Below are positions 18,940-27,832 of a stretch of DNA of 64,000 nucleotides, in pieces. The notes under the pieces are model-generated. The model was not told the origin of the DNA and did no database searches. It saw only the letters and a program-made list of their open reading frames with translations. The position numbers were made by a program, and so were the translations under genes. Each line of letters begins with the position of its first letter. The stretch's first letter is position 1. Source of the DNA: Candidatus Synoicihabitans palmerolidicus (lineage in GTDB: Bacteria > Verrucomicrobiota > Verrucomicrobiia > Opitutales > Opitutaceae); NCBI GenBank assembly GCA_020809425.1, contig JAGGDC010000004.1:1-64000 (forward strand), written 5' to 3'.

Positions 18940-20073
18940 ATGCTTCTGTTCGCCGTCGCGATCGCCCTTACACTTGGTATCTCTTTCGTGTGCTCCCTCA
19001 TGGAGGCTCTGATTCTCAGCACCACCGTAGGAGAAATCGAAGCCCTCAAAAAAGCTCGGCCCAAACGTGGTTTGCTTTTGGAGCAACTCCGCACCGGTTT
19101 GGAGGAGACGATCTCCACGATCCTCACCCTCAACACCATCGCCAATACTCTCGGATCCATCTTCATCGGAGGTCTCGCCATCGAACTGTTCGGGCAGACC
19201 GCCCTCGCCATGGTCTCCGCGTTCATGACGTTTGGCATTCTGTTCTTCTCCGAGGTCATCCCCAAAACCCTCGGCGTCGTCTACCGCCGTACGATCCAAC
19301 CCCACGTAGTGTATCCCTTGTTGTGGATGCGGAACTTCCTGCGCCCCATCACCTACTTTTGTAACCTTCTCGTTCGGTTCGTGATCACCAGCCCTCCTCA
19401 ACGCACCGAATCCGACGAGGAAATCATCCTGCTGGCCGAAAGAGGAGCCCAAGACGGCTCCCTCTCCACGAGTGAATCGAGTATTATTACCAACGCGCTC
19501 TCACTCGACGACATTCGGGTCAGCGAGATCATGACCCCGCGCACCGTCACCACCGCCTTGAAGCGCACCGAATCCGTCGGCGACGTCTTCGACGCCTTCC
19601 CCAATATCCCCTTCGCCCGTATCCCGGTTTACCATGAAAGCATGGATGATATAGTCGGCCTCGTCCGGCGCCGAGACCTGCTCAAAGCCGTCGCCAACGA
19701 CCTTGAAAAGGATCTCATAGGCAGCCATATGCACGAGATTCACTTCATCCCAGAAACCGCCACTGCGGCACAAGCGTTGCAAGAATTTCTCAAGACCCAT
19801 CAACAACTCCTGATCGTTGTCGATGAGTTCGGTTCCACCGCCGGGGTGCTCACCATGGAAGATGTCATGGAGCATCTCATCGGTCGCGAAATTTTCGAAA
19901 AAGACGATGTCGCCGTGGACATGCGCGAGTTCGCCCGTGCCCGTCTGAAAAAGCAGGCCCGGGGTAAAACTCGCCCCCCCTTGCTGGAGGCAACCGATGC
20001 CAGCTCCCCTGCCAATCCTAACTTGCCACGGTCTACCGACGAATTACCCCCTCCCCCCTCGTCTTCGGCCTGA
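18940..20073 (+). CDS. CNNM/CBS-pair membrane protein (HlyC/CorC-like)
   Basis: An intact 377-residue protein. The N-terminal CNNM (DUF21) domain has three or four membrane helices (MLLFAVAIALTLGISFVCSL, LGSIFIGGLAIELFG, ALAMVSAFMTFGILFFSEVIP) and the family motif SEVIPKTLG. A CBS pair follows, with SEIMTPRTVTTALK and FARIPVYHESMDDIVGLV in the first and QLLIVVDEFGSTAGVLTMED in the second. The C-terminal CorC_HlyC domain of longer relatives is absent and replaced by a basic, Pro/Ser-rich tail. Relatives are linked to Mg2+ or Co2+ homeostasis. It lies 36 bases upstream of lgt on the same strand. Confidence 0.92.
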   Translation: MLLFAVAIALTLGISFVCSLMEALILSTTVGEIEALKKARPKRGLLLEQLRTGLEETISTILTLNTIANTLGSIFIGGLAIELFGQTALAMVSAFMTFGILFFSEVIPKTLGVVYRRTIQPHVVYPLLWMRNFLRPITYFCNLLVRFVITSPPQRTESDEEIILLAERGAQDGSLSTSESSIITNALSLDDIRVSEIMTPRTVTTALKRTESVGDVFDAFPNIPFARIPVYHESMDDIVGLVRRRDLLKAVANDLEKDLIGSHMHEIHFIPETATAAQALQEFLKTHQQLLIVVDEFGSTAGVLTMEDVMEHLIGREIFEKDDVAVDMREFARARLKKQARGKTRPPLLEATDASSPANPNLPRSTDELPPPPSSSA

Positions 20074-20109
20074 TCGCTTTCACCGCTCACGACGCCCTGC
20101 CTCGTCTTC

Positions 20110-20958
20110 ATGGAACCCGGCTCCACTGCTCCGACCCATTGGGTCCACGACCTGAGCCCATTTTTGATCCAGTTTACGGATACTATCGGTATCCGTTACT
20201 ACGGCCTCGGCTACATGCTCGGTTTCGCTCTCGGAGCTTGGATTATTTACCACGCCGCCAAGACCAAGCGTTTACCAATGACACCGGGCGCCGTTGCCGA
20301 TCTTATGACCGCCCTCATGCTGGGCGTGATAATCGGAGGACGCTTGGGCTACTTCGTGCTCTACGATCCAGCCGTATTTTTTCAAGCGCCCCTTGAACTG
20401 CTCAAAGTCTGGCAAGGCGGCATGGCGTCCCATGGGGGCATGGTCGGAGTCGCCGTCGCCATGATCTGGTTTGCTCGCAAACATCAGATACCGTTCTTCA
20501 AACTCGCCGACGCCGTGGTCACCGCCGCGCCTCCCGGACTGCTTCTCGTGCGGGTCGCCAATTTTATCAAAGGCGAGCTTTGGGGCAAAGTTACCGAGGT
20601 CCCTTGGGCCGTGATCTTTCCAGCTAGCGAAAAAGTCGGCACTCCCATTTCTCTCATCGCCCCACGTCACCCTTCCCAACTCTACCAAGCCGGCCTGGAG
20701 GGGCTGATACTCCTAATCTACACCGCTTGGCGATACTGGCGCATGCCTGCTGCGCGCCTCACCCCGGGACGCATCACCGGTGAATTTCTCATCGGCTACG
20801 CCATCGCTCGTATCATCGGGGAACTCTTCCGCGAACCCGACATGGGAATTTCTCTTATCTTCGGTCTATCCCGGGGTACGTTCTACTCACTGTTTTTCAT
20901 TTTGGCTGGCGCAGGCATCATCCGTTATTCTATCAAATCAAAGTCCCATGAGGGATAA
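20110..20958 (+). CDS. lgt: Prolipoprotein diacylglyceryl transferase
   Basis: Intact, 282 residues. This inner-membrane enzyme moves a diacylglyceryl group from phosphatidylglycerol to the lipobox cysteine of prolipoproteins, the first step of lipoprotein maturation. Motifs seen: RYYGLGYMLGFALG, GGRLGYF, the HGGM loop (WQGGMASHGGMVGV), RVANFIKGELWG with the essential Arg/Asn region, and RHPSQLYQAGLEG. Several membrane helices and the C-terminal LSRGTFYSLFF segment are complete. IS3 copy 2 inserted only 12 bases after the stop codon, so the gene was not damaged. Confidence 0.97.
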   Translation: MEPGSTAPTHWVHDLSPFLIQFTDTIGIRYYGLGYMLGFALGAWIIYHAAKTKRLPMTPGAVADLMTALMLGVIIGGRLGYFVLYDPAVFFQAPLELLKVWQGGMASHGGMVGVAVAMIWFARKHQIPFFKLADAVVTAAPPGLLLVRVANFIKGELWGKVTEVPWAVIFPASEKVGTPISLIAPRHPSQLYQAGLEGLILLIYTAWRYWRMPAARLTPGRITGEFLIGYAIARIIGELFREPDMGISLIFGLSRGTFYSLFFILAGAGIIRYSIKSKSHEG

Positions 20959-20970
20959 TCGCCTCCCGTC

Positions 20971-22297
20971 TGAGGTGGACCCCGTCGGTTGGGCAGGTCG
21001 GGCGGATTTATAGTTATGGTTTCTTGTTTTTCTGACCAAGAATAAAAGATAATGGAGGGGTGCCGGGGAGGAAGCGTGGCTTCCTCCCCGCTCGGATAGC
21101 CGCCGTCAGGCGGCGGCTTGGTCGAGTTGTGCGTGGTAGACCTCGGATGGTGTTTGGCGGCCGTGGGCGGAGTGCGGTCGTCGGTCGTTGTAGAACAGCA
21201 AGTAGGTCTCCAAGTTGGCATGGGCCTCGACCATCGTCTCATAGCGTTTCAGATAGACTTCCTCGTATTTGACGCTGCGCCACAGGCGTTCGACCAAGAC
21301 ATTGTCCAAGCACCGTCCTTTGCCGTCCATCGACAGTCGCACGCCGGCGGCCAACAATGGCTGGGTGAACTCGGCGCTGGTAAACTGGCAGCCTTGGTCG
21401 GTGTTGAAGATCTCCGGCTTACCGTAAATCGCCATCGCGCGCTGCACCGCTCGCAAAACGACGCATCGAGCGTGTTGGACAGTTCCCATGCGAGCACCAT
21501 CCGCAAGTGCCAGTCGATCACCGCACACAGGTAAACGAAGCCATCGCACACCGGGATGTAGGCGATATCTGTTGCCCACACTTGATTCGACCTTTCAACC
21601 GTCAGCGTTCGTAGCAGATACGGGTAGATCTGATGAGAGGCCGCTTTCTTCGACAGACTCGGTTTTTGATAGATCGCCGTCAGTCCCATTAATCCCATTA
21701 ATCGTCGCACCCGTTTACGGTTCACCACGTGTCCTTCGCGTTGCAACCAACGGGTCCTTTGGCGGCTACCAAAGAACGGTGACTCGAGGTAGATCTCGTC
21801 GATCTGTTTCATCAACGCCAGGTCCGCTTCCTTCGGTGGCTTCGGGTGGTGGTAGTAGGTTGAGCGTGGCAGCTTCAACAGTTCGCACGGCCGGGCCACA
21901 CTCAGCTTCGGATGCTCGGTTTCGATCATGCTGCGGCGCTCCTTACGTCCCAAATGCGCCAACTTTTTTTGAGCCACTCGAGCTCCATCTGCAGCTGCCC
22001 GATCCGCGCATACAGTTCCTTCTCTTTGCGCTTCCGCTCGATCTCGTCGCGCACCTGCGCCGAGGGCTTCGCGAAGACCTCCGGCAACCGCTCGGACACC
22101 TCCTTCTTCCACTGACTCACTTACACCGGATGCACCTCGTGACGCTGCGCGATTACGTGGATCGGCTCGATTCCCTTGAGGGCTTCGAGCCCTACTTTCG
22201 CTTTGAACTCGGCACTGAAGGCACGTCGTTTCTTCGACATATTGACCTCCTTTGGGATTTAATCATCCCTCCTATCCAACTTCATGGGTCCACCTCA
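20971..22297 (-). mobile_element. IS3-family insertion sequence, copy 2
   Basis: A 1327-bp element with the same terminal repeats as copy 1 (TGAGGTGGACCC at both ends). It is flanked by a 3-bp target duplication GTC (20968-20970 and 22298-22300). It is closely similar to copy 1 but differs by several indels, including 9 fewer bases near 21690. It carries orfA and orfB on the minus strand, both inactivated. Confidence 0.92.
21106..22240 (-). pseudogene. IS3 orfA and orfB, copy 2, disabled
   Basis: orfA starts at 22240 (MSKKRRAFSAEFKAKVGLEAL) and is stopped by TAA where copy 1 has CAA (HPV-stop-VSQWKKE, near 22122). Downstream its coiled coil (KELYARIGQLQMELEWLKK) is intact. The orfB region reads ERRSMIETEHPKLSVARP and runs through the first half of the integrase core (WATDIAYIPVCDGFVYLC). 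The second half (AIYGKPEIFNTDQGCQFTS, then WRSVKYEEVYLKRYETM) is in another frame. The switch is at the same base-level site as in copy 1. OrfB would be the DDE transposase. Confidence 0.85.
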
Positions 22298-22364
22298 GTC
22301 GAGGCAATAAACCCTAGCGAAATAAAATGGGCAATCCCGGCCTAAGACGCATTCTCAATCCTTA

Positions 22365-22865
22365 GTGGTTTTCGATCGCCTTACCAAAGTAGCCCTCATC
22401 CTCGTGCTCAGCGCGGCAGGACTCTTCGGCGCCAATTCCCCGGATAAGACCAGACCTGTAAAATGGATGCGCGGTATCTACATCGCCGAATCTCCGGTCG
22501 CTCAGCCGATGCCCGAAGACTTGATTTGGTCGATTGCCGATGCCCGAGCTCGAAAAGTTAAAGGCACCACCTTGCAGGGTCACGGACGATCCATGATGCC
22601 GTTCTACCAACCGGGCACCGTCTTGGTGATAGCTCCCGTTAAATTTGATGATCTACGCCGCGGTCAGACCGTCGTTTATTACAATGAAGGCAGTCGCCCC
22701 GTGGCCCACGTGTTAGTGGCAAAATGTAAAACTGCGTGGCGCGTCGCAGGCCTCAACAACACCTCCCACGATCTTGAGGGCGTCACCGCCCAAAACCTTT
22801 TCGGTGTGGTCGTGGAAGCATTCCACCCTGTCGAAACGAGCACTCAGGTCGCCAGCTTGCGCTGA
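22365..22865 (+). CDS. Signal peptidase I-like (S24/S26) protein
   Basis: A 166-residue frame starting at GTG 22365. An N-terminal hydrophobic segment (LTKVALILVLSAAGLFGA) acts as signal or anchor. The body has the peptidase S24/S26 signature GHGRSMMPFYQPGTVLVI, with Ser in the position of the catalytic residue, followed by DLRRGQTVVYYNE and AHVLVAKCKTAWRVAGLNN. The catalytic Lys of true LepB proteins is not obvious at the usual place, so protease activity is uncertain. The start lies 67 bases beyond IS3 copy 2; the insertion may have separated the gene from its original promoter. Confidence 0.7.
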   Translation: MVFDRLTKVALILVLSAAGLFGANSPDKTRPVKWMRGIYIAESPVAQPMPEDLIWSIADARARKVKGTTLQGHGRSMMPFYQPGTVLVIAPVKFDDLRRGQTVVYYNEGSRPVAHVLVAKCKTAWRVAGLNNTSHDLEGVTAQNLFGVVVEAFHPVETSTQVASLR

Positions 22866-22902
22866 GCAGCCTTGCATTCACATTTCAATTTTCCTGACCT
22901 GA

Positions 22903-23524
22903 TCAGGACACCGCGCCTCCAACGCTACGTAAGTCGACCCGCGTACTGAGCGCCGTCGCCACTGCGACTGAGATGGCCGCAGCCATCTCATCTGCCCTCA
23001 ATCCCTCCCGCTCCGGTGGCACATGAATGAAACCACCTCGGCAGCTGCGACTAGTGTTCAACAAGTGCATGAGCCGGTAAAACAGATGGTTACACACATA
23101 GGTCCCCGCCGACATCAAGAGTTCTACTCCGACTCCTTGCGCCGCTAAAGCCCGCTCCATCGCTTTCACGGGCAAGATCGACCAAGACGCCGCCGGTCCT
23201 CGTTTCACCGATGGGCTGATCCGTGGGCTGCTTACCCGCGTTGTCTACAATCCGAGCGTCATCGAGATTCACCGCCACTCGTTCCAGAGAAATCACCAGA
23301 CGGTTCCCTGCTACACCGAGACAAATCACCAACTCAGGTGCCAACTTCCGCACCAAGTGACTTAAACGTCGGTGAGATCGTTCAAACTCCACCGGTAACA
23401 CTTGCCCCACGATTGTCCGTCCTTCGATGCACTGTGTATCCAAAAGCTCTGCAATATTTCCCGAGGGATTGCGATCCTGCCCGCCGAAGGGCTCAAATCC
23501 CGTCACGAGTACCACTGGCTTCAT
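22903..23524 (-). pseudogene. pcp: Pyrrolidone-carboxylate peptidase, frameshifted
   Basis: The first frame (from 23524) reads MKPVVLVTGFEPFGGQDRNPS and includes the catalytic Glu region SLERVAVNLDDARIVDN. Near 23204 the frame changes: KRGPAASWSILPVKAMERAL continues with AGTYVCNHLFYRLMH (catalytic Cys) and GGFIHVPPE (catalytic His), ending at 22903. The Glu-Cys-His triad is thus all still encoded but in two frames. Pcp removes N-terminal pyroglutamate from peptides, supplying 5-oxoproline for the pxp genes, whose stop-start overlap (ATGA) it shares. A short change in an A run (AAA) would explain the shift. Confidence 0.88.
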
Positions 23525-24255
23525 AACGCACTCGCGAAGGATCGAATTCCGATTCCCGCCGTCCCCAATTCATGCCTTAACCTTCGCGCAAATGCGACGG
23601 CCTTAAGATTGTCGCCGTGCAAGCAAACGGAGTCTCCCTCAACAGGGATCCATCGCACCTTCACGCTAAGCACGCGCCGCTCCCGTACCATGTTCAATAC
23701 TTGTCGGGCCGCCAACGTCTCATCTTCGATCAGCGCACCCGCTTCGCCCCGCGGCAACAGTTTGCCGTCATCGGCATAGCCCCGGTCTGCAAACAACTCC
23801 CGCGCCACTCTCAAGCCGCGCGCCTCCGCTACCTTCACAAGTTCACTGTCGGCCAAACCCAATACCAGCAAGCTGGAGTCAAACGCTTTCACCGCCCTCA
23901 CCCCGGCCTCCGCCACCCTTCGATCCCGTGCCGCCATGTTATAGAGCGCGCCATGGGGCTTCACGTAGTGAAATTTCCCATACTCGCTCAGCGCCGCCAG
24001 TTGTCCACCCACCAACGCCTGCAAAGCTTGATCCGAAAGTTCAACCTCTCGCCGTCCAAAGTAGTTTGGGTCCTCGAAACCTGGATGTGCTCCCACCTTC
24101 ACTCCCAACATCTTCGCCAGATTCATGGTCTCGGCCATTGTCCGTCCATCTCCCGCGTGCCCCCCACACGCTACATTCGCCGAGCTTACCAATGGCAATA
24201 ACTCCGCCTCCAATCCCACACCTTCCCCGACATCGCTGTTCAGATCAATCCACAT
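23521..24255 (-). CDS. pxpA: 5-oxoprolinase subunit A (LamB/YcsF family)
   Basis: An intact 244-residue protein starting MWIDLNSDVGEG (24255); an upstream in-frame ATG adds only six residues. With PxpB and PxpC it hydrolyses 5-oxoproline (pyroglutamate) to glutamate using ATP. Family features: DLNSDVGEG, SSANVACGGHAGDGRTM, GAHPGFEDPNYFGRR, FHYVKPHGALYN and RELFADRGYADDGKL. It overlaps pcp by 4 bases and the end of pxpC by 11, so the cluster was one operon. Confidence 0.96.
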   Translation of the reverse strand: MWIDLNSDVGEGVGLEAELLPLVSSANVACGGHAGDGRTMAETMNLAKMLGVKVGAHPGFEDPNYFGRREVELSDQALQALVGGQLAALSEYGKFHYVKPHGALYNMAARDRRVAEAGVRAVKAFDSSLLVLGLADSELVKVAEARGLRVARELFADRGYADDGKLLPRGEAGALIEDETLAARQVLNMVRERRVLSVKVRWIPVEGDSVCLHGDNLKAVAFARRLRHELGTAGIGIRSFASAL

Positions 24256-25264
24256 GGGAATCCTTTCGCACAAAGCGCTCTTTCACCGCCGAAGCAAACA
24301 TCCCGAAATTTTTCGCCTCACCAATCCGCCACGCTTCCGCTTCAGCCAAGGTCGTCTCCACGAAACGCACTTTCCCCCCGGGAGGCACTTGCGTCAGAAC
24401 CGGTAAATCTACCGCAATCACCGTGGCCATGCGTGGATACCCGCCCAATGATTGTCGATCCGCCATCAACACGATCGGACGCCCGTCCGGTGGCACTTGA
24501 ATCGTTCCCGCCGTCATGGGCTGTGAAACCATCTCCATCGGCGCTTTCGGGGTCAGCTTCGGGCCTTGCAGCCAAATACCCATGCGATCCGATTGACTTC
24601 TCACTTTGAAAGGAGCTTCCAACAGCTCATTCCACATACTCAAGGCGAAGGCGCTGCCTTCCGGTCCACGTAAAATACGCACCGTAGGTACTTCACCATT
24701 CATCAGTTGCGACAGCGCTGGCGAGACCATCCAACCCGTTTGCACCCCTGTCACTTCACTGGGTCCCGCCGGAATTACATCATTCTTGCGTAGAGCCCGG
24801 CCGTACCAGCCTCCAAACTTTGCACCGAGATGCGTCGACCTCGACGCCATCACCACCGGCACATCAATTCCTCCACTCACGGCTAGGATTCCCCGACACC
24901 CTACCGGCACGTGGGACAGGTCGACCACTGCTCCAGCCTCCACCACAAATGGCCTCCCGAACGGTACCCCCGTCGCAATCGCCCCTGTCACCGCCAACAC
25001 TCGACGATCTCGAAAATACAACTTTGGACCTCGCACCGGCCATTCTAGCACACCGGCATCTGGCGTATTTTCCACCATCATATTGGCCAGTCTCAACGCT
25101 CGTCGATCCATCGCACCTCCTCCCGTGACGCCTATAGTCTGAAAACCGGGCCGCCCCAAGTCCTGCACAGTCGTCTGCAACCCCGATTGTAGAACCTCAA
25201 TAGCCGCCTCGTCTCCATTAATCTTCAGAGGGTCCTCCAGATTCTGGCGCTGATTCGACGTCAA
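24245..25264 (-). CDS. pxpC: 5-oxoprolinase subunit C (KipA/biotin-dependent carboxyltransferase-like)
   Basis: Intact, 339 residues. It shows the AHS2/KipA fold: EVLQSGLQTTVQDLGRPGFQ, GVTGGGAMDRRALRLAN, VSGGIDVPVVMASRSTHLG, FGGWYGRAL and the C-terminal SQPMTAGTIQVPPDGRPI. The start at 25264 overlaps the end of pxpB by 47 bases; a shorter start is possible but no better codon is obvious. It forms the catalytic complex with PxpB and PxpA. Confidence 0.94.
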   Translation of the reverse strand: MTSNQRQNLEDPLKINGDEAAIEVLQSGLQTTVQDLGRPGFQTIGVTGGGAMDRRALRLANMMVENTPDAGVLEWPVRGPKLYFRDRRVLAVTGAIATGVPFGRPFVVEAGAVVDLSHVPVGCRGILAVSGGIDVPVVMASRSTHLGAKFGGWYGRALRKNDVIPAGPSEVTGVQTGWMVSPALSQLMNGEVPTVRILRGPEGSAFALSMWNELLEAPFKVRSQSDRMGIWLQGPKLTPKAPMEMVSQPMTAGTIQVPPDGRPIVLMADRQSLGGYPRMATVIAVDLPVLTQVPPGGKVRFVETTLAEAEAWRIGEAKNFGMFASAVKERFVRKDSHVD

Positions 25265-25937
25265 AATCCTGCCTGCTAATCACCTTAAATTGCACCTGAT
25301 CACCAACTCGCAGCCGAGATGGCTCCTCGGCCTGCGCATCAAATAGCTTCCAAGGGGTGCGCCCGATCAGATTCCAACCACCGGGCAGCGCCTGCGGATA
25401 AATTCCCGTCTGTGTCCCTCCGATGCCCACACTCCCGGCCGGCACCGACGTCCTTGGCGTCGCTCGACGTGGACAAACCAGCTCAGGAGGCAAACCACTC
25501 AAATACGGATACCCCGGGGCAAATCCGATACTCTCAACCCGATAACATCCCGCCGCATGACGCGCGACCAACGCTTCCACTGACAGCTCCGTATACGCTG
25601 CCACAATTTCAAGATCATTTCAAGATCGGGTCCCTTTTCTCCATCATAGCAGACCGGAATCTCCACCATCCGTCCCCTTTACCGACTTGGGCTCCCTGCT
25701 CGTGTGCAATCTGGCCTCGAGCAGTTCACGCACCCGCTTCGCCACTCGCGCCCAATGCGCACTCGGGCTTAAATACACTGCCACCGCACTCGCACCCGAC
25801 ACCACTTCGATCACGTCATTCCAGCACTGCTCACGAATTATTTCCGCCGCGTCCTGCACCAGACCCAAACGCTCTCGGGCCTGCTGAGCCTCCCATTCAA
25901 CCAACAATGCCGTATCTCCCAAAACCCTGATCATCAT
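25218..25937 (-). pseudogene. pxpB: 5-oxoprolinase subunit B (KipI), broken by an 11-bp tandem duplication and another indel
   Basis: The N-terminal half (MMIRVLGDTALLVEWEAQQ) and C-terminal half (VAAYTELSVEALVARHAAG, SIGFAPGYPYLSGLP, PRTSVPAGSVGIGGTQTGIY) are in the same frame. The connecting segment is out of frame and contains a TGA. There the true sequence VEIPVCYDGEKGPDLEIVAA can be read only if one 11-bp copy (25606-25616 or 25617-25627) is removed and a further small indel near 25670-25680 is allowed for. The two changes nearly compensate in frame but leave the stop. Loss of PxpB should disable the oxoprolinase. Confidence 0.88.
25606..25627. repeat. 11-bp perfect tandem duplication inside pxpB
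   Basis: ATTTCAAGATC occurs at 25606-25616 and again at 25617-25627. Removing one copy restores GPDLEIVAAYTEL on the minus strand. Confidence 0.95.
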
Positions 25938-26061
25938 CGTTTCTTACCCTGTCGCGCAGCGACCTCTGACACAAGCCTCGGTAATTCCCGAACTCCGCCC
26001 TGCGGATACTTCACCGGATTGGGTTGAACTTCGGCCCGCATCAAGGGATAGATGTCCCGCT

Positions 26062-26640
26062 ATGTCAGCCCGTCTTCCCCCTCTGTTAATAGTTGCCGCA
26101 CTGGTGCTCACGAGTTGCGCCAAGGATGAGGTGCAGGCTTATCGCGTGCCTAAAGAAATAGCGGATCCCTCTTTGACCGCTCCCGCATCCGCGGGCTCGG
26201 CTTCCTCCGGGACTTCAGACCTCGTCTGGTCTGCCCCCGACCACTGGGTCGAAAAACCCGGGAGCGGAATGCGCCGCAGTAGTTTCACCCTCACCGATGC
26301 TGATGGCGCCACCGCGGATCTCTCCATTATCTCCTTCCCGGGAGATGTCGGCGGACTCACCGCCAATATAAATCGCTGGCGAGGCCAAATTAGTCTCCCG
26401 CCCTTGTCCGAAGTCGACGCTGAAGCCACCATCGAGCACATCGATACTCCGACCTTCCATGTCGATTTCGTCGATTATCTTGGCACCGCCAATGACGTCC
26501 CTACCCGCATCGTCGGTGCTATTCTACACCACGGCGACCAGTCTGTGTTTTTCAAACTAATGGGACCTGCCTCTCTCGTTGAAGCTGAGACCGCCAACTT
26601 CCGCGCCTTCATCCAAACCATCGCGCCCGTTACCCCCTGA
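26062..26640 (+). CDS. Lipoprotein upstream of ResB/CcsA genes
   Basis: A 192-residue intact protein with a lipoprotein signal peptide (PPLLIVAALVLTSCAKDE), the lipobox Cys being followed by Ala-Lys-Asp. A Pro/Ser/Ala-rich linker leads to a compact domain (VWSAPDHWVEKPGSGMRRSSF, LSIISFPGDVGGLTANINRW, FVDYLGTANDVPTRIVGAIL). Its stop is 5 bases before the ResB start, so it belongs to the cytochrome c assembly operon. Similar short lipoproteins precede ResB in other Verrucomicrobiota, but a direct role in haem attachment is not proven. Being a lipoprotein, it depends on Lgt. Confidence 0.75.
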   Translation: MSARLPPLLIVAALVLTSCAKDEVQAYRVPKEIADPSLTAPASAGSASSGTSDLVWSAPDHWVEKPGSGMRRSSFTLTDADGATADLSIISFPGDVGGLTANINRWRGQISLPPLSEVDAEATIEHIDTPTFHVDFVDYLGTANDVPTRIVGAILHHGDQSVFFKLMGPASLVEAETANFRAFIQTIAPVTP

Positions 26641-26645
26641 CACTC

Positions 26646-27818
26646 ATGTCCGCGCCCAAGTCTTCCTTTCTTCGCTTCTTCGCGTCCCTGCGCCTCACCG
26701 TGGTCCTGCTCGTCATGTCCATAGTGCTTATTTTCGTCGCCACCTTCGCCCAAGTTCAACTGGGGGTCTGGGGCGTCCAGGAAAATTACTTCCGCTCTTT
26801 CTTCGTCTGGGCACCCATCCCCGGTACGAGCTTTGACATTACAGTCTATCCCGGCGGCTACCTGATCGGCGGATTCCTCATGGTCAACCTGATCGCCGCC
26901 CACGTGAGTCGCTTTCAGTTAACTTGGAAAAAAGCCGGAATCCAACTCACTCACTTCGGGCTCATCGTTCTCTTGGTCGGTGAACTGATCACAGGGCTCC
27001 TCCAGGAAGATTACTCCCTGCGACTCGAAGAGGGCGCCACTCGAAACTACTCGGAGAGTGTCCGCCGTAACGAGGTCGTCATCATCGATACCACGGACTC
27101 CGAATTCGACGAGGTGGTCGCCATTCCCGAATCATTGATCGCCGCCGCCGAACCGATCCAACACGGCAAGCTTCCCTTCCGCGTCGTCACCAAGGCCTAT
27201 TACCCCAACGCCAACCTCTCCATGCTTACCTCCCTGCCCAACGGCGCGGAGACTCCCGGCTTGGCGGCCAACTTATCCGATCAAGGCATCGGTCCCCGAC
27301 TCGGCCTTGTCCCTGCCCCTGAAACATTCAAGGACAACGAACGAAACCTGCCCGTCGCGCTCATCGAACTCATCGGTCCCGAAGGATCCCTCGGCACGTG
27401 GCTGCTTTCACCCATGTTGCTGCAGCCACAGACACTCGACTATGCCGGGCGTTCCTGGCGTCTGGGCTTCCGCTTCGCACGCGAATACAAGCCGTTCACG
27501 ATCACCCTGCTCGAACTCAAACACGACGTCTACGCCGGTTCCGACATTCCTAAGAACTTCTCGTCCCGCGTCCGCGTCCAAGCCGTCGACGGCAGTGAGG
27601 ACCGCGAGTCGTTGATCTACATGAACCACCCCCTGAGACACCAAGGGTATACATTTTATCAATACCAAATGGATAGCGCCAACGGCTTCAGCGTCCTTCA
27701 CGTTGTGCACAATCCTGGCCGGGCCCTGCCCTACATCGCCTGCGTACTGATGACCCTTGGCCTGCTTTGGCAGTTCAGCTTTCACCTCATCGCTTTCACC
27801 CGCCGCCGCCGCGCCTGA
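26646..27818 (+). CDS. Cytochrome c biogenesis protein ResB/Ccs1
   Basis: Intact, 390 residues. Four hydrophobic segments typical of ResB are visible: near the N-terminus (LRLTVVLLVMSIVLIFVATF), then YPGGYLIGGFLMVNLIAAHV, LTHFGLIVLLVGELITGLL, and the C-terminal ALPYIACVLMTLGLLWQFSF. Between the third and fourth is a large periplasmic loop with NHPLRHQGYTFYQYQMD. System II cytochrome c assembly needs ResB and CcsA to carry haem across the membrane and ligate it to apocytochrome c. The CcsA gene starts 14 bases after this stop. Confidence 0.92.
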   Translation: MSAPKSSFLRFFASLRLTVVLLVMSIVLIFVATFAQVQLGVWGVQENYFRSFFVWAPIPGTSFDITVYPGGYLIGGFLMVNLIAAHVSRFQLTWKKAGIQLTHFGLIVLLVGELITGLLQEDYSLRLEEGATRNYSESVRRNEVVIIDTTDSEFDEVVAIPESLIAAAEPIQHGKLPFRVVTKAYYPNANLSMLTSLPNGAETPGLAANLSDQGIGPRLGLVPAPETFKDNERNLPVALIELIGPEGSLGTWLLSPMLLQPQTLDYAGRSWRLGFRFAREYKPFTITLLELKHDVYAGSDIPKNFSSRVRVQAVDGSEDRESLIYMNHPLRHQGYTFYQYQMDSANGFSVLHVVHNPGRALPYIACVLMTLGLLWQFSFHLIAFTRRRRA

Positions 27819-27832
27819 GTTGCACCCCAACC

